A stretch of DNA of 64,000 nucleotides from Bretschneidera sinensis (Eukaryota; Streptophyta; Magnoliopsida; Brassicales; Akaniaceae), in contig CM043702.1 in the NCBI GenBank assembly GCA_023935145.1, forward strand, positions 74,730,820-74,794,819. The letters run 5' to 3'. This document shows, piece by piece, positions 57,007 through 64,000 of the stretch. Position 1 is the first letter of the stretch; each line of letters starts with the position of its first letter. The position numbers and the translations under genes are program-made. A model generated the notes under the pieces. That model worked only from the letters and a program-made list of their open reading frames with translations, was not told where the DNA came from and did not search any database.

Positions 57007-58292
57007 GGGCTGAGCAATGTTTAATATACTTGGCCTGGGAGGCTTTGGGCCAAGCATATGACAAGCAGCTTATATGTTTGGTCTTAAAGATTTTGGGCCG
57101 AGCATATGAGCTGTTTGTCATATGCTCGGTCTTGGAGATTTTGTGCTGAGTATATAACAAGCAGCTCATATGCTCGGTTTTGGAGATTTTGTGTTGAGCA
57201 TATGACAAGTAGCTCATATGTTCGGTCTTGGAGATTTTAGGCCGATCATATGACAAGCAGCTCATATGCTCGATCTAGGAGATTTTGGGCCAAACATATG
57301 ACAAGCAGCTCATATGCTCGGTCTTAGAGATTTTGGGCTGAGCTTATGACAAGCAGCTCACATGCTTGGACTTGGAGATTTTGTGCTAAGCATATGACAA
57401 ACAACTCATACGCTCGGATTTGGAGATTTTGTGCAAAGCATATGACAAACAATTCATAATCTTTGACTTGGAGATTTTGTGCCGAGTATATGACAAGCAA
57501 ATCATATGCTCAGTTTTAGAGATTTTGGACCGAGCATATGCCAAGCAGCTCACACTCTCGGACTTGGAGATTTTGTGCCAAGCATATGACAAGCAACTCA
57601 TATGCTTAGTCTTGGAGATTTTGGGCCTAGCATATAACAAGCAGCACATATTTTCGGTCTTAGAGATTTTGGGCCGAGCATATGACAAGCAGCTCATATG
57701 CTCGGTTTTAGGGATTTTGTGCCGAGCATATGACAAGCAGATCATATGCTCTGTCTTGAAGATTTTGGGTTGAGTATATGACAAACAACTCATATGCTCG
57801 GTCTTGGAGATTTTGGGCCGAGCATATGACAAACAACTCACACGTTCAGATTTGGAGAATTCGTGCCAAGTGTATGACAAGCAACTCATATGCTCAGTCT
57901 TGGAGATTTTGGCCGAGCATATGACAAACAGCTTATATGCTCGGTCTTGGAGATTTTTAGCCGAGCGTATGACAATAGCTCACACGCTCTGACTTGGAGA
58001 TTTTGGGCCGAACGTATGAAAAGCAGCTCACATGCTCGGACTTTGAGATTTTGTGCCGAGCATATGACAAACAGCTCATATACTCAGTCTTTGAAATTTT
58101 GGGCAGAGCATATGACAAGCAGCTCACACACTCGAACTTGGAGATTTTGGGCTTAGTACATGACAAGCAGCTTATATGCTAGGTCTTGGAGATTTTGTGC
58201 CGAGCATATGACAAGCAGCTTATATGCTCGGTCTTGTAGATTTTAGGCCGAGCATATGAAGAGCAACTCATATGCTCGGTCTTGGAGATTTT
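57007..58292. repeat. 48-bp tandem array, about 27 copies, each unit hairpin-forming
   Basis: The unit consensus contains CCGAGCATATGA, an 8-base spacer and TCATATGCTCGG, a perfect 12-bp inverted repeat, followed by tcttggagattttgg. Since 48 is divisible by three, long repeated-peptide frames arise (up to 167 codons on minus at 57386-57889). They are by-products. The array lies between the extra ORF and the 3' LTR, where Tat elements often carry satellites. Confidence 0.93.
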
Positions 58293-58658
58293 CAATACCG
58301 CATACTTTTAGGGTTCTTAGTGGACCCTTCGGCTTCCTTTCTTGGGCCTCTTAAGGTTTTTTCTTCTTGGGCCTCTTATGGATTTTTCATCTGGGTCATT
58401 GGGACGTTTCTGTTTTTTATGGTGTCAGAAGGCATTTAATGGGGAGTGACTGCTTTTTGATGAAAATAGCGGCGCTCATTTATTTGATCGTTCTCTTTTT
58501 GCTTTGGGGAATGTAACAGCTCTTAGGATTTAAGATGCATTGCGCCGTTACATAAGTCAGAGTCTTTAGGGAGAGCAGCGGCGCCTTGGTGACACCAAGG
58601 GTCACGTCTCTCCAACTGTACGAAAATTAATGCCCCTCGTTTGACACGCCTACAATTC
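58293..58658. other. Spacer between array and extra-ORF promoter
   Basis: No gene recognised. It is moderately GC-rich compared with most of the window and ends at the TATA box of the plus-strand ORF. Confidence 0.5.
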
Positions 58659-58666
58659 TATATAAG
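58659..58666 (+). promoter_or_regulatory. TATA box of the antisense extra ORF
   Basis: TATATAAG, about 270 bases upstream of the ATG at 58930, followed by a CT-rich leader (ttcttctcacttctactcac), as in plant genes. Confidence 0.6.
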
Positions 58667-58929
58667 GGTGGTTTCTTCTCACTTCTACTCACTTCATTTT
58701 CTACTTTCTTCTTGAGCTTTGAGAGAAATTTTTTGAGAGCCCACAGAGTCAGTTTGAGAGTTTGGACGGATAAAATTTGGAGGATTCTCAGAGTTGGCCA
58801 AGTGTCACAGAGGAGTTCGAGATTAGGTGGAGATCGTGGGAGGAGTGCTCGTGGAGAGGAGACTGAGGTGGTATTTACATGCATCGGAGTAGTCGTGAAC
58901 TTTTTGGTGAGTCATTCTTCCCCCTTATC

Positions 58930-61002
58930 ATGTCTAGGGTAGATAAGCCTAGTTATAGGGTTAGTAGTGGTAGTGAAGGCAGTGGTGATCTATCGAGAGA
59001 GCTGGAGGAGGCTATAAGCGTCTCTTCTAGTAGGGATGAATCCTTGGATGAGATCGTTCCTTGAGAGAGACCACTTGCCATGGTTCCCTACATCCCTGGG
59101 GAGGAGGAGGGAGATGAAGATGACTCCTCTTCTGATGATGAGGATGAGGCTAACGGGATGTTGGCCAAAATCAAGGGAAATATGGTGGTCGAGGAAAGGG
59201 AGCAGTGGTCGTATGCGACCAACTTCGTGCCTAGTATAATGGGGCAAGAAGAACTTCAAGTCATTAGGGGGGTGTACAGTATTCCGGTGGAGTACGCCCT
59301 CAGGATAACAAAGGTTGGGGAGAGAGCTTGTGATGTCCTTCCGAGCTGCGTGCCTTATGAGCTGTGCGTTTACAAGGAGCATATGAAGGCCAGGCTCAGG
59401 TTTTCCCTCCACCCCTTCTTTTGCGCGGTGTTGAGGTACTTTGGTATAGCACTGTGCCAGTTAGTGCCCAGCTCTTTGCGCCTCATCATGGCTTTCATAT
59501 GCATGTGCACAGAGGTGGGCGGCTTAATGAATATTGATGTCTTCAAAGCCCACTTCCAAATAAGCAAGCATGGACAGACCGGATGGGTAGTGGTCAGTTC
59601 GAGGGCGAAGAGGAGAGTGCTGAAGAGAAAGCCTTCCTCAATCAAGAAATGGAAGAAGCTGTTCTTCTTTGTCTGGAGCATCGAGAGCTTCCAAGTCCCC
59701 TTTAACTAGAGCCTGGACTATGCGGCTAAATGTTAGAAGTCGCACCTCCTACATCGAGAGCAGGAGATGTTGAGGGCAATGGTGGTCGTGCCCTTAGATG
59801 TTGAGGTTTTGTATTACAATAAAGAATTAGCAATGTGTGGCCTCTGCCTCAGCTGTCCTGAGGCAAGCTTGGAGCACGATAATTTCGTAGTTTGTGACTT
59901 TCATTTTTCTTTAGTGCTTTTGACTTCTTTCCCCTATGTTTTGACTTGATACTAATACTTATCACTTATGTGCAGAGATGGAGTTGGCAGCTAAGGCCAA
60001 AGGAAGGGCTAGAAAGATTGCCCAAGAGAATATGTGAGCCTCGAAAGGGAAAGAGCCAACACTAGCCCAAGGGTCAAAGAAGAAAGCATCGGCGTTACCT
60101 CTCGTGATGGAAAGCCCTCCGAGGTCTTCCCCGGAGCCAAGGGTCTCCCCAACCGTACCGCCGTCAGAGCCTCCCCAGGCTCTGTCCTTATCCCGATGGG
60201 TCCCTTCATCTGTTGCACCATTTACACCGTGGTGGGCTCTGAAGGTGGATGGCTTAGTCTTCACCCATCCACGGTTAGCCCGAGAGCATCTCATCATGGG
60301 GATCCCCTCCCGTGATATGCTTGAGCTTTCTCGCAAGCCCCTTGAGGGGCTATGTTCTGCGGCCGAGGCCCTGACCTCTCAGGTAAGAAATCTTCCTACT
60401 TCGTTTTCTTAGGCTCATCTTTTTGGTTAATAGTTTATTTGCTAACAACATTTATGCTTCAGTTTGGCGTGCTCCTCGGCGTGCTGTCCCGTTGATGCAT
60501 GGATACGACGAAGAAGTTGGGGAAGTGTTAGCAGAGGCTGGACGAGAGTTGTGAGCTAGTCCAGGCACTCCAGGCACCTCTGGAAGTGGCCAGCAAGGCC
60601 AAAGAGGAGGCTATGAAGGAGAGGGACGCTCTATGCCTAGCCGGGGATGTCTATGTAGCTGAGAGGGATGCTGCACTTGCCTCAGATCAGCAAGCGAGCG
60701 AGGAGGCTACTGAGGCTACAAAGAAGGCTGTAGAGGAGGCCCTGGCTACCTACAGGGACTCCACCTCTTACTGGGAAGCCCTGATGGAGGAGGTTGGGCA
60801 GTAATTCTTTGAAGGTTTCAACGAATCCAAGAAGAAGGTCGAGGCCCTCTATCTTGGAGTTGACTTATTTGGCCTCCAGCTAGGGAGCTCTAAGGAAGAT
60901 GAGGGGGCTGTGGCCAGTTCTGGTGATGCGGAGGAAGAGACAACCGGACCGAGGAATGAGTCTGGGGCTACGATCGAGGGTGAGCCGCCCTGTGAAGACT
61001 AG
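58930..61002 (+). pseudogene. Putative gypsy-type transposon protein (PF04195-like) with coiled-coil tail, broken
   Basis: The ATG at 58930 opens an acidic N-terminus. A TGA at 59062-59064 (likely a former CGA) interrupts the same frame that continues to 59709. The core PYELCVYKEHMKARLRFSLHPFF, with PSSLRLIMAFICM and WVVVSSRAKRRVL, matches the plant putative gypsy type transposon domain. TAG codons at 59707 and about 59734 follow. Candidate introns are 59887-59975 (weak) and 60383-60462 (CAG|GTAAGA...TTCAG). The last exon encodes an alanine/glutamate-rich coiled coil (60586-60804) and ends TAG at 61000-61002. It is oriented opposite to the Tat pol. Function unknown. Confidence 0.7.
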
Positions 61003-61134
61003 AATAGTTTTTGCATTTTTATTGTGTATACCAGGGCCAGTAGAGCCCCCATTTTTGTAATCGTATAGTAGATTAATGAAGCCTTAGTTTTTGAGTTGGG
61101 TCTTTCTTATTTCATTTATGTTTTTTACAATATT

Positions 61135-62284
61135 TACTAACAAGCCAAGGTGAGCTATGCCTGGAGATACGTTACCGATGGAACTTACGGGCTTGCCACT
61201 TAACTACTCAAGTTTGAAGGTGCCAGCTCAGCACACTTTCTTGATTTAGTACGGGCCTTCCCAGTTTGGAACAAGCTTTCCTGTTTCCCGGGGGCAAGAC
61301 ACTTCATTTTTTTGGAGGACGTGGTCGTGTAACTTGAAATTTCTGTTTTAAACCCAAGAGTTGTGATATCGGGCTGCTCTTTGTTGGTAGGTGGCTAAAC
61401 GGATCTAGGCTCTATCTCGGGCTTCGTTAATAAGATCGATGTTTATTCGTAAGCCCTTCTCATTATCACTTTGTTTAAAGTTCTGCATGTGTAATGATGG
61501 TACTCCAATCTCTAAGGGGATGATTGCTTCCGAGCCATAAGCCATGAAGAATGGGGTTTCCCCTGTTGACGTGCGAGCGGTTGTTCGATACTCCGATAGG
61601 ACGTTGGGAAGTAGGTCGGCACATCGCTTATCAGCTTTGTCGAGTCTTCTCTTGATACAATGAAGAAGCATTCTATTGGTAACTTCGGCTTGCCCATTAG
61701 CCTGTGGGTATCCAATGGATGAGAATCGGTGTTCGATGTGGAGTTCTTCGCAGAATGTTCTAAATCAGATGCTATTAAATTGTTTGCCGTTATCGATGAC
61801 CAATACCCGATGTATGCCAAACCGACACATGATGGACTTCCAGACAAAGTTTCGGGTTTGATGATCCGTTATACTGGCCAGCGGTTCCACTTTGACCCAC
61901 TTAGTAAAATAATCGATAGCCAGGATGAGATGTTTTCTTTGATCGGAGGCTCCGATGAAAGGACTGAGTATGTCCATTCCTTACATGGCGAAGGGAAAGG
62001 GGCTCGTGATTGAGGTGAGAGGATTGCCCTGTTGGCAGGGTACGAGAGAGTACTGCTGGAAACTTTTGCACTTTTGGACCAAATCCATGACGTCCTTCTT
62101 CATCTCGGGCTAGTAGTATCCCTGTCGAAGCACTTTAAAGGCTAGAGCTTGGCCTCTGAGGTAATTCCTGCATATCCCCTTGTGGAATTCTCGAAGAGTG
62201 TAATCAACTTCAGCCGGACTGAGACATTTTATGTAAGGGTTTTGTTGGTGCTAATGTAGCAGCTCCTTATTCATAAGGAAGGGT
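61135..62284 (-). pseudogene. pol: Tat-like integrase remnant
   Basis: The minus-strand translation shows the zinc region (REFHKGICRNYL...CKSFQQYS, about 62180-62060) and MDILSPFIGASDQRKHLILAIDYFTKW (61977 onward). IDNGKQF follows with a frame break near 61765, and RMLLHCIKRRLDKADKRC...GSEAIIPLEIGVPS (61671-61405) comes next. The C-terminal ETGKLVPNWEGPY-type block lies near 61275. Stops and indels are frequent. The motifs fit Ty3/gypsy integrase of the Tat group. Confidence 0.85.
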
Positions 62285-62285
62285 T

Positions 62286-63850
62286 GAACCAAAAACTTAT
62301 ATGGATGCCATGGAATGTAAGGATTGTAGGTGCTAGCTATGGAGAAAGAAATAAATTCTTTGAGGAAGAAAAACTCTTGGGAATCGGTGCCCAAACCAGA
62401 AAAACAGAGAGTTGTGAATTGTAGGTGGATCTACAAGATCAAAGAAGGGAATACTCCAGGGTATGAAGTCCGATATAAAGCTAGGCTGGTGGCGAAGGGG
62501 TTCACACAAAGAGAAGGCATAGATTTCACCGAAATATTCTCACCAATTGTGAAATACAAGATGATAAGGATAGTGTTAGCAATGGTGGTCTAATTTAATT
62601 GGGAAATCGAGCAAATGGATATGAAGACAGCATTCTTACATGGAGAGCTTGATGAGACCATCTATATGAGGCAACCCGAAGGCTATGAGGAATGAAGGCA
62701 GGGAGATTTGGTGTGCTAATTGAAGAAATCTCTTTATGGCCTGAAGCAATCAACTCGGTAATGGAATAAGAGGTTCGATTCATTTGTAACTAGTTTGGGT
62801 TTCATGAGGAGCTACTATGATTTGTGCCTGTACTACAAGGGGCACAAGGTGGAGGAAGTGGTGATCATCCTCATCTATGCTGATGATATGTTGTTGGTTG
62901 GGAGCAGCATGGAGAAGATAGTAAAATTGAAGTCTCAACTCAGTGAGGAGTTTGAGATGAAGGATCTTGGCTATGCACAGAAGATCCTTGAGATGATAAT
63001 AATCTGGGAAAGGGAGAGAAACAGATTGAAGATTTCTCAGGCTTCTTACATAGAAAAAATGATATCTAAGTTTTCAATGGAAGATAGCAAACCAGCGAAG
63101 GTTCTCCTTGCTGGTCATTTCAAGTTCTCCAGCGATCAATATCCGAGATCAGATGAGAAGAAGAAAGAAATGGAAAAGGTCCCTTGCTTTAGTGCAGTTG
63201 GATCTGTAATGTTCATGATGGTAAGCACTAGGCCCGACATTGCTCATGCAATGAGTGTTCTCAGCAGGTTTATGAGTAATCCAGGAAAGGAGAATTGGCT
63301 TGGGATAAAGTGGTTGCTGAGGTACTTGAAGGGAAGCCCAAATGTGGGGCTGGTTTATGAGAATAGGGGTAAGTCCATCTGTCTTGAGGGTTATGCTGAT
63401 TAGGACTATGGAGCCCACTGGGATAAAAGAAGATCAATTACCTCCTACTTCTTTAACTTAAACGGATGTTGTATAAGTTGGAACGCTCAGTTACAGCCGG
63501 TGGTAGCACTCTCAACAACCGAGGTTGAGTACATAGCAGCAACGGAAGCCGTTAAGGAGGCTATGTGGTGCAAAGGGTTATTGGAAGAGTTGAAGGTACT
63601 AAAATAGCAGGTGGTGGTGTATTCGAATAGCTAAAGTGCATTGCATTTGTGCAAGAATTCGGTGTTCCATGAGAGGACAAAGCATATGGATGTTCGGTAC
63701 CATTTCCTTCGGGAAAATGTTACAAAATGATGCATTCATATGGACAAGGTGGCCATGAAAGAAAATCCTACAGATTTAGGTACTAAAGTTCTACCTTTAA
63801 GTAAGTTCAATCATTGCCTTGGACTTCTTAGGATTAGAGTCAGTTGATAT
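62286..63850 (+). pseudogene. pol: Copia RT and RNase H, broken
   Basis: Starts within the conserved EPKTYMDAM / MEKEINSL segment before RT. RT blocks: [49 protein letters not shown] and catalytic YADD at 62876-62887. RNase H: VALSTTEVEYIAATEA and ERTKHMDVRYHFLRE. Stops at about 62591, 62693, 62717 and 63401 and later ones, mostly in the same frame, show decay by substitutions. The sequence differs from C and represents another copia lineage. Confidence 0.9.
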
Positions 63851-63913
63851 AGTGACTCAAGTTGAGTTTGGATCTTGAGTACTCTGCACTATAGGTTCGG
63901 TTTTAGTTGCTTA

Positions 63914-63929
63914 GAAAAAGGTAGAGATT
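63914..63929 (+). other. Copia polypurine tract
   Basis: gaaaaaggtagagatt, immediately before TGTTGGGA. Confidence 0.8.
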
Positions 63930-64000
63930 TGTTGGGATTTTTCTAAGAACTAAAGGGTGTAAAAATTTAGCTTCAGCCTCGGTGTGCCCCGCACCTCAAG
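63930..64000 (+). repeat. Copia 3' LTR, first 71 bases
   Basis: TGTTGGGATTTTTC follows a polypurine tract; the LTR is cut by the window end. Confidence 0.7.

Larger units (their letters stand above)
55905..62284 (-). mobile_element. Tat-like gypsy element, 3' half (host of A and D)
   Basis: On the minus strand: integrase remnant (62284-61135), then an oppositely oriented extra ORF (58930-61002, plus), a hypervariable tandem array, a polypurine tract (complement of 56895-56910) and a 3' LTR (56892 leftwards). Tat elements such as Grande or Retand are known for antisense extra ORFs and for tandem repeats between pol and the 3' LTR. The element is cut at about 62284 by a copia fragment. Confidence 0.7.
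62285..64000 (+). mobile_element. Ty1/copia element, 3' part, running out of the window
   Basis: RT and RNase H, polypurine tract and the first 71 bases of the 3' LTR. The upstream gag, protease and integrase are absent; the Tat element abuts at about 62285. Confidence 0.85.

Noticed and set aside
57386..57889. 167-codon minus-strand frame of 16-residue repeats
   Set aside because: It is a direct by-product of the 48-bp tandem array; similar frames occur on the plus strand, and no start context or domain is present.
57007..58292. Possible CRISPR-like array
   Set aside because: Units are directly adjacent without unique spacers, and the genome is clearly plant.
59962..60336. Minus-strand frame of 124 codons opposite the extra ORF
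   Set aside because: Antisense shadow of exon 2 of the PF04195-like pseudogene; no recognisable domain.

Overview
The window looks like plant nuclear DNA, probably from a eudicot and from a repeat-rich, pericentromere-like region. It is AT-rich. Every protein match I recognise belongs to a plant mobile-element family: Ty3/gypsy gag-pol with a tRNA-Asp primer site, Ty1/copia of the SIRE type with an initiator tRNA-Met primer site, a Tat-like gypsy, a LINE-type RNase H and a Tourist-like MITE. I see no intact host gene, no rRNA or tRNA gene and no CRISPR array. Almost every coding region carries stops or frameshifts.

Layout. 1-7771 is E1, a gypsy element with about 2 kb LTRs that has gag and protease but no reverse transcriptase; its left LTR is cut by the window edge. 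8261-10083 is a solo LTR with target duplication CCAAG. 10338-13149 is old LTR-like DNA containing a 0.9 kb tandem duplication. 13150-13284 and 24561-24985 are the two halves of one RNase H pseudogene, split by element C (13285-24560, minus), a SIRE-like copia with a third ORF; one LTR of C itself holds a second solo LTR (14174-15267). 25316-32775 (minus) is B, another gypsy element without RT that carries a transposon-protein-like extra ORF. 32776-34420 holds a 120-bp MITE and a 9-copy minisatellite. 34421-36635 is a deleted plus-strand copy related to B.

36636-62284 is a three-level nest. A Tat-like gypsy element (minus) has its 3' LTR interrupted by element A (36709-55899, minus, target duplication GCGCC), and the gag of A is interrupted by element D (43527-53079, plus, target duplication GATTG). 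A and D are related full gag-pol gypsy elements. The rest of the Tat element has a 27-copy array of 48-bp hairpin-forming units, an antisense extra ORF with its own TATA box, and an integrase remnant. 62285-64000 is the 3' part of a plus-strand copia element running out of the window.

How the parts relate. A, B, D and the copy at 34421 share LTR ends, primer site, 3' noncoding blocks and a CpG-centred palindrome family in U3, so B-type RT-less elements could be mobilised by A/D-type elements (inference). The most interesting pattern is that the extra ORFs of C and B are each preceded inside the element by an array of the same family-specific palindromes that lies upstream of the LTR TATA box. 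This suggests that U3-like promoter modules were copied to drive a separate transcript of the extra ORF.
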